A program made the position numbers and the translations under genes. A stretch of DNA of 64,000 nucleotides. Source: JAWVFM01 sp963771655 (lineage in GTDB: Bacteria; Actinomycetota; Thermoleophilia; Solirubrobacterales; 70-9). Where the stretch lies: the NCBI GenBank assembly GCA_963771655.1, contig CAVYUG010000009.1, positions 310,001 through 374,000 of the forward strand, given 5' to 3'. Of the stretch, positions 42,838 to 51,609 are shown one piece after another. The stretch's first letter is position 1; each line of letters begins with the position of its first letter. The notes beneath the pieces were generated by a model. That model made no database searches and was not told where the DNA came from. It saw only the letters and a list, made by a program, of their open reading frames with translations.

Positions 42838-43230
42838 CTACTTGACGGTCACGGTCGAGGACCTACCCGCCTTGCAGACATGGACGTGCTTCGTGTTTCT
42901 GCGAAGTACGGTCTTTGTCGCGATCGCGAAGTAGTCACCCGGCTGCGCGTCGCCCGCCAGCTGCAGGCTCCAGTTGCCGCTCGCGTCGGTCGTGGCGGTG
43001 CCGATGCGTGTCGGCATCGTGCTCATCTTGACCTTGACCGTCCGTCCAATCACGCACCGCGGCGTGGCGGCGGTGACCTTCCCCTCGAAGGTGTCGGGCT
43101 TGTGCCCCCGTGTCTTCACCTTGATCGAGACGGTGGTCGGGTATCTGACGGTGTGGGCGATCGCCACCGCCGTCAGGCCAGCGCAGGCGACGGCGGTCGC
43201 CAGTAGGAGAGTCAGCCATAGTCGTTTCAT
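42838..43230 (-). CDS. Exported beta-rich protein of unknown function
   Basis: 130 residues with a signal peptide (LWLTLLLATAVACAGLTAVA, cleavage near AIA-HT). The mature part is beta-rich with an Ig-like or CarboxypepD-like repeat style (TFEGKVTAAT, TDASGNWSLQL, GDYFAIATKT) and two Cys (PRCVIG, HVCKAG). No enzymatic motif. Its ATG lies inside a perfect inverted repeat (43223-43245). Confidence 0.7.
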   Translation of the reverse strand: MKRLWLTLLLATAVACAGLTAVAIAHTVRYPTTVSIKVKTRGHKPDTFEGKVTAATPRCVIGRTVKVKMSTMPTRIGTATTDASGNWSLQLAGDAQPGDYFAIATKTVLRRNTKHVHVCKAGRSSTVTVK

Positions 43231-43245
43231 CGTGGTGATGAAACG
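43223..43245. promoter_or_regulatory. Inverted repeat covering a start codon
   Basis: CGTTTCATC (43223-43231), five bases, GATGAAACG (43237-43245). In the transcript of the exported-protein gene the 3' arm contains the ATG (43228-43230 on the minus strand), so a 9-bp stem would hide the start codon; alternatively it is a repressor operator. Confidence 0.45.
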
Positions 43246-43358
43246 GCCCGGCGGGCGATCCGTCAGGCGCTAGTTAGGGAACCATCACCGGCGGTGCAGA
43301 TTGAGCAGGCGTTCGCGTACCTGAGCAGCGCCGGGATCGAGCGATACGTTGCCCTTGC

Positions 43359-44183
43359 GTGCCGCAGTTGGCTCTCAAGCGCGCCGTCGGGATCGCATAT
43401 CGGGAGGCGGAGCCCTCACACGCTCCGGCAGGGTCGCCGGCGCTCTGCATACACGGGTGGCCGCAGAGCTCGTACATGTGGCGTCACCTGCTTCCCGCGC
43501 TCGCGTCGACGGACCGTACGGCGTGTGCGCCGGATTTGGCCGGCTTCGGCGACACGCCGCCCGATCCGCCCGGGACCTTCGAGCGCCATGTGGAGGCAAT
43601 CGAACGCTTCCGCCGGCAGGTCGGGCTCGACCGGGTGGTGCTGTTCGTCCACGACACGGGCGGCTTGATCGGCCTGCGCTGGGCGTGCGATCACCCGGAG
43701 GCCGTCGCCGGCCTCGTGATCACCAACACCGGATTCTTCCCCGATCTTGAGTGGGCGGAGATCGCCGTCACAATGCGAACTCCGATCCAGGGGGAGGCGC
43801 TTGTGAACAGCCTTTCCCGCGAGGGGTTCGCCACCCTGCTCGAGTCGGCCTCCGACGGTTTCGACGAACGCGCATTGGACGAGTACTGGAAGGCCTTCGC
43901 CACCGCGGAGAGCCGGGGCGGCATGCTCGAGCTCTATCGCTCGTTCGACCCCGACGAGCTCAGGCCCTATCAGGACAGGCTCGCGGCCCTCGAGGTGCCC
44001 ACGCTGATCCTCTGGGGTCAGCAGGACGAGTTCCTCCCGGTCGACTACGCGTCGCGTTTCGCGGAACAGATTCCCGGCTCGAAGCTCGTGTTGCTCGAGG
44101 GTGTTCGTCACTTCCTCTTCGAGGACGAGCCGGAGCGCTGCGCCGAGGAGATCGCCGATTTCCTTCGGCAAGCGGAGATCTGA
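43359..44183 (+). CDS. Alpha/beta hydrolase, haloalkane dehalogenase-like
   Basis: 274 residues from GTG 43359. LCIHGWPQSSYMWRHLLPAL (oxyanion region), nucleophile elbow VHDTGG with Asp instead of Ser, as in dehalogenases and epoxide hydrolases, acid near TLILWGQQDEFL, and the catalytic His in EGVRHFLFED. The Trp that usually follows the Asp in haloalkane dehalogenases is Thr here, so epoxide hydrolase or another Asp-dependent reaction is also possible. Confidence 0.82.
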   Translation: MPQLALKRAVGIAYREAEPSHAPAGSPALCIHGWPQSSYMWRHLLPALASTDRTACAPDLAGFGDTPPDPPGTFERHVEAIERFRRQVGLDRVVLFVHDTGGLIGLRWACDHPEAVAGLVITNTGFFPDLEWAEIAVTMRTPIQGEALVNSLSREGFATLLESASDGFDERALDEYWKAFATAESRGGMLELYRSFDPDELRPYQDRLAALEVPTLILWGQQDEFLPVDYASRFAEQIPGSKLVLLEGVRHFLFEDEPERCAEEIADFLRQAEI

Positions 44184-44221
44184 GTAGGGAAGCCCGACGC
44201 GACGATATCGTCCCAAAGCGG

Positions 44222-45025
44222 GTGAGTACCGGTCCTCGCCAACCCGAAAGTTGGACCGCGTTGTCCCAGCTTCTAATCCCCGCCGCAGACACTCAGCTCT
44301 TCGCCATCGACGCCCCGGGCAGCGCGCCTCCCGTGCTCTTCCTCAGCGGTGGCTTTGGCACCGTGCAGGCCTGGAACCGCGTAATCCGACGTCTCGCCGG
44401 GAAGCACCGCACGGTGCGATTTGACGCGCGGGCACGCGGGAAGTCGGGCACATCGGCCGACTATTCCGTGCGGGCGGCGGTTTCCGACATTGGGACCGTT
44501 ATCGACGCAACACATCTCGAACGCCCGATCCTCGTCGGATGGTCTTACGGCGCCACGATTGCCGTGCGATACGCGGCCCAGCACCCCGAGCAAGTGGGCG
44601 GATTGGTACTCATCGACGGCGCGTACCCGATCGCCATGCTCGACGAGGCCGGAAAGCAGAAGGTCCGCGCGCAGTTCCGCCGGCTGGGCTGGATCATGCG
44701 CATCATGGCGACGCTCGGCCGCTCGGCGGGGATGTCTCCCGCCGAGTCCGCGGACGTCGTGATCGAGATGGACGCCGTCAACGGCCAACTCGGGGCCGAC
44801 TTCACGGCGCTGGAATGCCCAACCGTGTTCGTCGTCGGTACAGGAGCCCACTCCGGCGCCACCGAGGAGGAGATGCGCACGGTGCGCGCCGCCGCGGCCG
44901 ACGCCGAGTCGAGCAACGAGCGTGTGTCCGTATTCGCGACGACGCCCCACAAGCACACGCAAATCCTCAAGAAGAGCCCCGACGTCGTCGCCGCCGCGAT
45001 CGCGGACGTCATCCACCGGTCTTAG
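44222..45025 (+). CDS. Alpha/beta hydrolase (serine type)
   Basis: 267 residues from GTG 44222. FLSGGFGTVQAWNRVIRRLA, RFDARARGKSG, nucleophile elbow GWSYGA (Ser), GLVLIDGAYP, and a late ATTPHKHTQIL with the His. Typical of small esterases or lactonases. It follows the Asp-type hydrolase by 38 bases, so the two are likely co-transcribed. Confidence 0.82.
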   Translation: MSTGPRQPESWTALSQLLIPAADTQLFAIDAPGSAPPVLFLSGGFGTVQAWNRVIRRLAGKHRTVRFDARARGKSGTSADYSVRAAVSDIGTVIDATHLERPILVGWSYGATIAVRYAAQHPEQVGGLVLIDGAYPIAMLDEAGKQKVRAQFRRLGWIMRIMATLGRSAGMSPAESADVVIEMDAVNGQLGADFTALECPTVFVVGTGAHSGATEEEMRTVRAAAADAESSNERVSVFATTPHKHTQILKKSPDVVAAAIADVIHRS

Positions 45026-45037
45026 CTCGCCGCTGGT

Positions 45038-45059
45038 GTCGGATAGACCGACCCCAACG
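45038..45059 (+). promoter_or_regulatory. Shared palindromic motif, copy 1
   Basis: GTCGG-N5-CCGACCCCAACG. The GTCGG/CCGAC arms form an inverted repeat and the seven following bases are also conserved with copy 2 at 46889. It lies 53 bases before the glycosyltransferase start, suggesting a common regulator for that operon and the aldehyde dehydrogenase gene. Confidence 0.5.
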
Positions 45060-45112
45060 CACGGGAATCCACCCCACGCGCGCTCATGCGAATCGCTCAA
45101 TAGGGTGCGGCC

Positions 45113-46441
45113 ATGGGACCAAGCACAATCGTTTTCTTCCCGGAGGGCGCGTTTGGACCCACGAACAACTGCATCGGAATCGCGGAGGTCCTGCGGGAGC
45201 GAGGGCACCGAGTCGTCTTCATCGTCGAGAATTCGTTCGCGGGGACGCTCGAGAGCCGGGGCTTCGAGGAGCGGCTGGTCCGGCTGGCCCCGGCCCCCGA
45301 GACTCCGGAGGAGCCGGGGCAATTCTGGAAGGACTTCATCCGCGAGACAGCGCCGGTCTTCCGGGAGACGACCTTCGAGCAGCTCGGTCACTTCATGGCG
45401 CCGACCTGGCAGGCGCTGATCGACGGCGCGCGCTACGCCGACACGCAGCTGGCCGAGATCTTCGACGAGCTCTTACCTCAAGCGATTGTCGAGGACAACG
45501 TCTGCGCCTTTCCCGCGATCCTCGCGAGCGGGCGGCCGTGGGTTCGGATCGTCTCCTGCAACCCCTTGGAGCTCAAGGATCCGCAGCTGCCCCCTCCCTA
45601 CTCCGGCCTGCCCGCCGAGGACCGCTCGCAGTGGGAGGCGTTCCGCGCTGAGTACCGCCGAGCGATCGACGAGATGCAGCGCGATTTCAGCGAGTTGTGC
45701 GTCGAGGGTGGAGCACCGCCGCTGCCGGAGGGGGAGTTCATTCACAGCTCAGACTGGCTCAACCTCTACCTCTACCCGCGTGAGCTCGACTATCGGCGAT
45801 CGCGACCACTCGGGCCGACATGGCACAACCTCGAGTCGAGCGTGCGCACATCGGACGAGCCATGGAGCCCACCGGAGCAGATAGCTCAGGGGGAGGGAGC
45901 ATTGATCTACCTGAGCCTCGGCTCACTCGGGTCCGGCGACGTGGCGCTGATGGAACGCCTCGTCTCCTCGTTGGGCAGGACGCGGCACCGCTACATCGTC
46001 TCGACCGGGCCGCAGCACGCCGAGTACGAGCTTGCCGAGAACATGGTCGGCAAGGAGTTCTTGCCCCAGGTCTCGGTGCTGCCCCATGTCGAGCTCGTGA
46101 TCACCCACGCCGGGAACAACACGACGACCGAGGCGATGCACTTCGGCAAGCCGTTGATCGCGCTACCGCTCTTCTGGGATCAGCACGACAACGCGCAGCG
46201 AATCGACGAGACCGGCTTCGGCGCGCGCCTTGACACCTACGGCTTCACGGACGAGGAGATCAGCACGGCGATCGACCGTCTGCTCGGGGATGGTGAAGGG
46301 ATGAAGCGGCTCAGCGCGATCGCCCAACGCCTCCAGGCGGAGCCCGGGAACGTCCGCGCCGCCGACCTGATCGAGCGGATGGCTACGACGCGGGAGCCGG
46401 TCACCGCACACCAACCCGACCCTTGGATTACCGGTCTGTGA
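45113..46441 (+). CDS. Glycosyltransferase, GT1/MGT (GT-B fold)
   Basis: 442 residues. N-terminal acceptor domain (GPTNNCIGIAEVLRERGHRV) and C-terminal nucleotide-sugar domain with IYLSLGSLGSGD, FLPQVSVLPHVELVITHAGN and TEAMHFGKPLIALPLFWDQH, the donor-binding signature of UDP-glycosyltransferases and macrolide glycosyltransferases. Likely glycosylates a small hydrophobic acceptor, for detoxification or product tailoring. Its stop overlaps the next gene's start (GTGA). Confidence 0.88.
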   Translation: MGPSTIVFFPEGAFGPTNNCIGIAEVLRERGHRVVFIVENSFAGTLESRGFEERLVRLAPAPETPEEPGQFWKDFIRETAPVFRETTFEQLGHFMAPTWQALIDGARYADTQLAEIFDELLPQAIVEDNVCAFPAILASGRPWVRIVSCNPLELKDPQLPPPYSGLPAEDRSQWEAFRAEYRRAIDEMQRDFSELCVEGGAPPLPEGEFIHSSDWLNLYLYPRELDYRRSRPLGPTWHNLESSVRTSDEPWSPPEQIAQGEGALIYLSLGSLGSGDVALMERLVSSLGRTRHRYIVSTGPQHAEYELAENMVGKEFLPQVSVLPHVELVITHAGNNTTTEAMHFGKPLIALPLFWDQHDNAQRIDETGFGARLDTYGFTDEEISTAIDRLLGDGEGMKRLSAIAQRLQAEPGNVRAADLIERMATTREPVTAHQPDPWITGL

Positions 46442-46860
46442 CCTCAAAAGACGACGAGCTCTTCGGCGCTGAGCACGTTCGCGTCTACCGAGAGACCGGT
46501 GGCGAGCGCGGCTACCACTGGCGCGGTGCGACGATCCTGCTGCTGACCACCACCGGCCGCAAGTCGGGCGAGCCGCGCACGATGCCCCTCATCCATCGAA
46601 CCGACGGCGATCGCTGGGTGGTGGTCGCCTCGAAGGGCGGGTGGCAACACGATCCGATCTGGTTCCGGAACCTGGAGGCGGATCCGAACGCGGATATCGA
46701 GGTGCTGGGCGAGAAGGTCCCGGTGCGCGCGTACGTGGCGGAGGGCGAGGAGCGAGAGCGCCTGTGGAAGCTCATGAACGAGGACTGGCCCGCCTACGAC
46801 TCCTACCAGGCGAATACCGAGCGGCAGATTCCCGTGGTGGTTCTGGAGCGGCGCTCCTAG
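46438..46860 (+). CDS. Deazaflavin (F420)-dependent nitroreductase-family protein
   Basis: 140 residues from GTG 46438, which overlaps the upstream stop; TTG 46423 is less likely. Ddn-family split barrel: ILLLTTTGRKSGEPRTMPLI, VVVASKGGWQHDPIWFRNLE, and LMNEDWPAYDSYQ. Known members bind F420H2 and reduce quinones or nitro compounds. Translational coupling to the glycosyltransferase suggests joint xenobiotic or quinone metabolism. Confidence 0.86.
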   Translation: MTSKDDELFGAEHVRVYRETGGERGYHWRGATILLLTTTGRKSGEPRTMPLIHRTDGDRWVVVASKGGWQHDPIWFRNLEADPNADIEVLGEKVPVRAYVAEGEERERLWKLMNEDWPAYDSYQANTERQIPVVVLERRS

Positions 46861-46888
46861 CCGCGGCGAGGTTCTCCGGAGGCGTATC

Positions 46889-46910
46889 GTCGGTCGTACC
46901 GACCCCAACG
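46889..46910 (+). promoter_or_regulatory. Shared palindromic motif, copy 2
   Basis: GTCGG-N5-CCGACCCCAACG, identical at all 17 defined positions to copy 1 at 45038; the spacer differs (TCGTA here, ATAGA there). It ends 13 bases before the aldehyde dehydrogenase ATG and directly abuts its ribosome binding site (GGAGGAG). Confidence 0.5.
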
Positions 46911-46923
46911 GAGGAGCCGACCC

Positions 46924-48378
46924 ATGTCGATCATCGCGCAGGAGACAACCACCGACGACGCCGCCGCAATCGACGAGCTCCACCAGATCGTCGAGCGCCA
47001 GCGCGCGGCGTTCCTCGCTGACCCGTACCCCTCACTCGAGCAGCGGTTGGAGCTCCTGGGAGCGCTCGCGGCCATGGTCATGAACCATCGGACCCAGATC
47101 GAGGAGGCGATGAGCGCCGACTTCGGCGTGCACCCGACGCTCGCGACCGACCTGATCGAGGTCCTTGGCGTCGCCGGCCGGGCTGCCTACGCGGCCGAGC
47201 ATCTCGCCGAGTGGATTGCGCCCGAGCCCCGGCAAGCGGACCCGGCTCTCTACGGCAGCGGTCGCGCGTTCGTCGCCCTTCAGCCGAAGGGCGTGGTGGG
47301 CAACATCAGCCCCTGGAACTTCCCGTTCGACCTCTCCGTCGGCCCGCTGGTCGAGATGCTGGCGGCCGGGAACCGGGTGGTCCTGAAGCCCTCGGAGCAC
47401 ACACCGGCCTGCTCGGAGGTGCTGCGGGACATGGTGCGCGAAACGTTCGACGCCGATCGCGTCGACGTCGCGGTCGGCGGCCTCGAGCTCGCCCAGGCCT
47501 TCACCAAGGTGCGCTGGGACCATCTGCTCTACACGGGGAGCCCCGGGATCGGGCGCGAGATAGCGAAGGCGGCGGCCGAGAACCTGGTGCCGGTCACGCT
47601 CGAGCTCGGCGGCAAGTGCCCGGCGATCCTCGCCGAGGACTCGATCGACGCGGAGTCGGTGAAGCAGGTCCTGGGCACGAAGGCCCTCAAGAACGGCCAG
47701 ATGTGCATCTCGGTCGACTACTGCCTGGTGCCGCGCGACCGGATGGAGGAGTTCGCCGAGCTGGCGGTGGAGCACGTGCGCCAGAACATGCCCGGCTTCC
47801 ACGACTCCGACAGCAACACGAGCATCATCACCGAGCGCCACCTCGAGCGGATCGAGGGCATGCTCGACGACGCGCGCAAGCGCGGCTGCGACGTGCGGAC
47901 GCTCGAGGATGCGGAGGGCGATCCGGAGACCCGTCAGCTGCCGATGTCGATCGTGATCGACCCGCCGAGCGACCTCGCTCTCATGCAGGAGGAGATCTTC
48001 GGGCCCATCCTCCCCGTGAAGGCATACGACGATCTCGACGAGGCGGTGGCGTTCGTGAACGCGGGGGAGCGGCCGCTCGCGCTGTACGTGTTCTCGAAGG
48101 ACGACGGCGTCGCCGACGACGTCCTGCGGCGCACGACCTCCGGCGGCGCGTGCGTGAACTCAGCGGCCGTGCACGGCGCGCTCCCGTCGCTGCCGTTCGG
48201 CGGCATCGGGCAGAGCGGCACCGGCCGCCACCACGGGCTCGAGGGCTTCCGCGAGTTCTCGAACCCGCGCGCCGTCTTCGTCCGCGGTGAGGGCGACATG
48301 ATCGAGGCGTTCGCGCCGCCCTACGGCGAGGCCGCCCAGGCCGTGGTGGGCGCGGCGTTCGGGCAGGCCGAGCAGTAG
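46924..48378 (+). CDS. Aldehyde dehydrogenase, coniferyl aldehyde dehydrogenase-like
   Basis: 484 residues with GGAGGAG before the ATG. ALDH fold: GNISPWNFPFDL, KPSEHTPACSEVL, LYTGSPGIGREIAKAA, catalytic Glu in LELGGKCP, and catalytic Cys in NGQMCISVDYC. The C-terminal LPFGGIGQSGTGRHHGLEGF is characteristic of the coniferyl-aldehyde group, in keeping with its short length. Oxidises an aromatic or aliphatic aldehyde to the acid with NAD(P)+. Confidence 0.9.
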   Translation: MSIIAQETTTDDAAAIDELHQIVERQRAAFLADPYPSLEQRLELLGALAAMVMNHRTQIEEAMSADFGVHPTLATDLIEVLGVAGRAAYAAEHLAEWIAPEPRQADPALYGSGRAFVALQPKGVVGNISPWNFPFDLSVGPLVEMLAAGNRVVLKPSEHTPACSEVLRDMVRETFDADRVDVAVGGLELAQAFTKVRWDHLLYTGSPGIGREIAKAAAENLVPVTLELGGKCPAILAEDSIDAESVKQVLGTKALKNGQMCISVDYCLVPRDRMEEFAELAVEHVRQNMPGFHDSDSNTSIITERHLERIEGMLDDARKRGCDVRTLEDAEGDPETRQLPMSIVIDPPSDLALMQEEIFGPILPVKAYDDLDEAVAFVNAGERPLALYVFSKDDGVADDVLRRTTSGGACVNSAAVHGALPSLPFGGIGQSGTGRHHGLEGFREFSNPRAVFVRGEGDMIEAFAPPYGEAAQAVVGAAFGQAEQ

Positions 48379-48451
48379 CGACCAAAAGGGGCCCGCGCTG
48401 GCGGCCCGTTCACGAGTAGCGGGTGCGGGCTCATTCGGAGCCTGGATCCGA

Positions 48452-49972
48452 GTGGCCCGGATATATAGTCGCGGGAGGGTGGGGATTCATCCGAGCAAGC
48501 GCGTGGGACTGTGCGTGGCGCTTTCAGTCGCGCTCGGCGGCGTGGCCGCTTCGCCGGCGCCGGCGGCTTCAGTGAAGGTGCAGACCCAACGCATCTCCCG
48601 CTCGAGCCCCTTCTCGCCATCCTCGACCTGCGCGCTCGACAACCCCGGGTTCTCGGCCGGCTACGCGCAGGAGACCTCGGTGGCGGTCGACCCGACGAAT
48701 CCGAAGCGGATCCTCGTCGCCTGGATCCAGGACGGCCGGGCAACGGACGTCGTGATGGCATCCCGCGACGGGGGGAAGACGTTCTCGCGGATCCTCGTCC
48801 CCGGGCTCTCGGCCTGCACCGGGGGTCCGTTCCAGGTCGCCAGCGACCCGGGCGTCGACTTCTCCGCCGACGGCCGCCAGGCATGGTTCAGCGCGATCGT
48901 GGTCAACGGCGTCACGGCGCAGGGCGATTCCGCCCCCGCGCCGGCGCCATTCGACCGGAGCGATCCGCCGCCTGGGACGGGCGCAAGCACCGCCATGTAC
49001 GCCTTCCGGTCCTTCGACGGCGGTTTCTCGTGGACGCCGCCCTACACGGTCCAGCCCGACACGGATCAGTTCTGGGACCTGCCGCGACTGACGGCGGACC
49101 CGCGCAAGCCGAAAACGGCCTACTACGTCTACGACCTGCGCGAGCCGCCGGATCTCCTTCATGGCTACAGCCTCTTCGCCAAGACGACCGACAACGGGCG
49201 GACCTGGTCGGCGCCGACGACGCTTTACGACCCCCACACCGCGAACAGCTGGCCCGGCATCAGCAAGATCCTCGTCAACGACGACGGCTCGCTGCTCGAC
49301 GTGATGTCCGTCATCACCTCCGACTTCGCGGACCCGGAGGCGGACCAAACCACGCAGGAGCTCGCGGTCCGCTCCACCGACGGGGGCCAGACGTGGGGCA
49401 AGCCGATCACGATCGGCTGGTCGTCCGGGCGCGGGATCACAGACGACCCGACGAATCCCACGTACGGCCTGAACACCTTCGTCACGTACCCCTCGCAGAC
49501 CGTCGCGCCGAACGGCGACGTCTACGTCGCCTGGCTGCAGCCGGGCTCCACGAACCGGAAGTCGCGGATCGCGGTCGCACGCTCCACCGACTCCGGCCGC
49601 ACCTGGACCACGAGGCACATCAAGGTCCGAGGCCAGGGCGCGCTGCCCACGATCGAGGTCGCCGGCGACGGGACGGTGGGCGTCGTCTACTACATCATCG
49701 CCCCGAAGAGCACCAACGGCAACTGGCCGGCGCGGGTGGTCGTATCCACCTCGACCAACCACGGACGGGACTGGGAGCGCACCAGGCTCGCCCGGCCGTT
49801 CAACTTGCTCACCACCGGCAGCGACGCGCGCGCGTGCTGCTTCCTCGGCGACTTCGAGGGCATCGGCCGCCTGCCCCATGGCATGGTCGCCGGCTATTCG
49901 ATGGGAAGGCCGGTCGCCGTCAACAAGGTCGACGACTACTTCAGCCGCATCACCACATCGGGAGGGAAGTAG
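48452..49972 (+). CDS. Secreted Asp-box (BNR/sialidase-fold) repeat protein
   Basis: 506 residues from GTG 48452; GTG 48479 or 48503 are alternatives. Signal peptide (LCVALSVALGGVAASPAPAA). The mature protein has repeated Asp boxes: SRDGGKTF, SFDGGFSW, TTDNGRTW, STDGGQTW, STDSGRTW and STNHGRDW, one per blade of a six-bladed beta-propeller. Catalytic residues of true sialidases (Arg triad) are not evident, so an exported binding or hydrolase role of unknown substrate is more likely. Confidence 0.85.
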   Translation: MARIYSRGRVGIHPSKRVGLCVALSVALGGVAASPAPAASVKVQTQRISRSSPFSPSSTCALDNPGFSAGYAQETSVAVDPTNPKRILVAWIQDGRATDVVMASRDGGKTFSRILVPGLSACTGGPFQVASDPGVDFSADGRQAWFSAIVVNGVTAQGDSAPAPAPFDRSDPPPGTGASTAMYAFRSFDGGFSWTPPYTVQPDTDQFWDLPRLTADPRKPKTAYYVYDLREPPDLLHGYSLFAKTTDNGRTWSAPTTLYDPHTANSWPGISKILVNDDGSLLDVMSVITSDFADPEADQTTQELAVRSTDGGQTWGKPITIGWSSGRGITDDPTNPTYGLNTFVTYPSQTVAPNGDVYVAWLQPGSTNRKSRIAVARSTDSGRTWTTRHIKVRGQGALPTIEVAGDGTVGVVYYIIAPKSTNGNWPARVVVSTSTNHGRDWERTRLARPFNLLTTGSDARACCFLGDFEGIGRLPHGMVAGYSMGRPVAVNKVDDYFSRITTSGGK

Positions 49973-50012
49973 CGCGGCGGGTCTTGAACCCGCGACCTCC
50001 GAACGGCACAAC
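49973..50012 (-). pseudogene. tRNA-His 3'-half fragment
   Basis: On the minus strand the sequence contains TTGTGCC (a GTG anticodon loop), GTTCG as the 3' anticodon stem, GAGGTC as variable region, and GCGGG-TTCAAGA-CCCGC as a perfect T arm. The 5' half of a tRNA-His is missing. The fragment fills the entire gap between two convergent genes. Such remnants usually mark the attachment site left by an integrated element. Confidence 0.5.
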
Positions 50013-50545
50013 TAGGCCCAGACGACCCGGATCTCGGCGTCCGCGAGCTCCACGAACCGCCGGTGGCCGAGCCGATACGAGGCCGCCTGGATCATCGCGC
50101 TGGCGGGCGTCCACAGGGCAACCCAGCCGAAGACGACGAACGCCTGCCCAACCAATGTGTCACCGCTTTCGTCGGCCCAGGTGAAGTCGACGATGGCGGC
50201 GATCGTCAGCGCCAAGAAGAAGATCAGGAGCCCGATCCTCGCCGGCCGCGGACGGAGGCTGCGACGGATCCAGTGCCGGCGCGAGTCGATGGCCAGCCTC
50301 CGAAGATCGTTGCGGACGGCTGCGACGATCACCTCCGCGGTCCCGTCGCTCCGCTCCTCCTCGGGAAGCCAAAGCTCAAGCGTCGGCCCGGCCGAGATCC
50401 GGTCTCGCCCCTTTCGAGCTCGGACCCAGCCGTCCAGGATCCGCTCGCGGACCTCGTCGCTCAGCGGACGCTCAGCGAGCGGCTCGATGCTCCAGCCATC
50501 GAACAGCTCCGCGACCGAAGGGACACGGATCGCGAGATCGGACAC
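50012..50545 (-). CDS. Two-helix membrane protein of unknown function
   Basis: 177 residues. The N-terminal half is soluble and charged (ELFDGWSIEPLAERPLSDEV and RERILDGWVRARKGRD), then two membrane helices (IGLLIFFLALTIAAIVDF and AFVVFGWVALWTPASAMI) joined by a short loop. The C-terminus returns to the cytoplasm (RLGHRRFVELADAE). No family recognised. Its stop abuts the tRNA-His fragment. Confidence 0.55.
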   Translation of the reverse strand: MSDLAIRVPSVAELFDGWSIEPLAERPLSDEVRERILDGWVRARKGRDRISAGPTLELWLPEEERSDGTAEVIVAAVRNDLRRLAIDSRRHWIRRSLRPRPARIGLLIFFLALTIAAIVDFTWADESGDTLVGQAFVVFGWVALWTPASAMIQAASYRLGHRRFVELADAEIRVVWA

Positions 50546-50648
50546 GAGCTATGTGTATCTGCTGCGGATGACGGCTCCGAGCCCATCCCGTACCTGAGGG
50601 GCGGTCTCTTGCGATTCTGCGGGGTCGGGAGGCGCATCATGTCGCCGC

Positions 50649-51599
50649 GTGACCGAACCGATCCGAGAAGTCGTTCGTCGGCGACGTCGACGGGAAGCAA
50701 TTCGACGGCGGCGCCGGAGGCGGCGCGTCCTCGCCGCGGTGGTCGTGGCCGCCGTTACCGGGGCGGTGATCTCGACCGTCGTCGCGAGCGGCTCGAGCGG
50801 TAGGCGGGCGGCGGCGCCGAAGGCGCATGCGGCCGCGACAGCAGGCGGCGCCGCGCCCCAGAAGCGTGAGCACCCCCAAGAGGCCGAACGCCCGCAGGCG
50901 CCTGAGTACCCCAACGCCCAGCCGATGCCCTCGCAATGGGCGTCGCGGAATACCAGCGCCAGGCAGCCTCGAAGACGGAGCGCGCGCACCTCGTGCAGGT
51001 CCGTGGTCCATATCGGCGACTCGACCTCGGAGGGCCTCGACTCGCCCGACTACCTCCCCGATCGCAGACAGCGCATCGGCGCCCAGTACGCTCGCGTGGG
51101 CGCCGGCACGTGGCGGCCGGAGATCTCCGGAGCGCGATCGATCGTCGAGACGCTCCCCGGCCAGACGAATGCCTACGACGTGGCCCGCGAGCTGGTGCGC
51201 CAGGGCTACCGCGGATGCTGGGTGCTCGCTCTCGGCACGAACGACACCGCCGACGTCGCCGTCGGCTCGTCGGTCGACCTCACGCAGAGGATCGAGCGGA
51301 TGATGTCGGCGATCGGCAAGCAGCCGGTCATGTGGGTGAACGTGAAGTCGCTTCTCTCCTCCAGCGCATACTCGGAGGCGAACATGGAGCGCTGGGACGC
51401 CGCCCTTGCGGGCGCCTGCCCGAGATACCCGAGCATGCGGGTCTTCGACTGGGCGGCGCTCGTGAAGGACCGCTGGTTCATCCCCGATGGGATCCACTTC
51501 ACGTCGGCGGGCTACGAGGCCCGTGCTCGTCTCATCGCCGACGCGCTCGCGCAGGCGTTTCCGGCCTCACCTGCGCACGCGGGCTGCGTCGTCCGCTGA
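50649..51599 (+). CDS. SGNH/GDSL hydrolase with basic membrane anchor
   Basis: 316 residues from GTG 50649. The N-terminus is very Arg-rich (RRRRRREAIRRRRRRRRV) followed by one membrane helix (LAAVVVAAVTGAVISTVVA), a topology with the enzyme outside. The catalytic domain has block I GDSTSEG, block III LGTNDTAD (Asn), and block V DGIHFTSAG (Asp/His). Possible O-acetyl esterase or transferase of the cell envelope. Confidence 0.82.
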   Translation: MTEPIREVVRRRRRREAIRRRRRRRRVLAAVVVAAVTGAVISTVVASGSSGRRAAAPKAHAAATAGGAAPQKREHPQEAERPQAPEYPNAQPMPSQWASRNTSARQPRRRSARTSCRSVVHIGDSTSEGLDSPDYLPDRRQRIGAQYARVGAGTWRPEISGARSIVETLPGQTNAYDVARELVRQGYRGCWVLALGTNDTADVAVGSSVDLTQRIERMMSAIGKQPVMWVNVKSLLSSSAYSEANMERWDAALAGACPRYPSMRVFDWAALVKDRWFIPDGIHFTSAGYEARARLIADALAQAFPASPAHAGCVVR

Positions 51600-51609
51600 A
51601 GCGGCGGTG

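Noticed and set aside
48455..48475. TATATA as a promoter -10 box for the Asp-box protein
   Set aside because: It lies within the possible coding start and has no matching -35; too weak to call.
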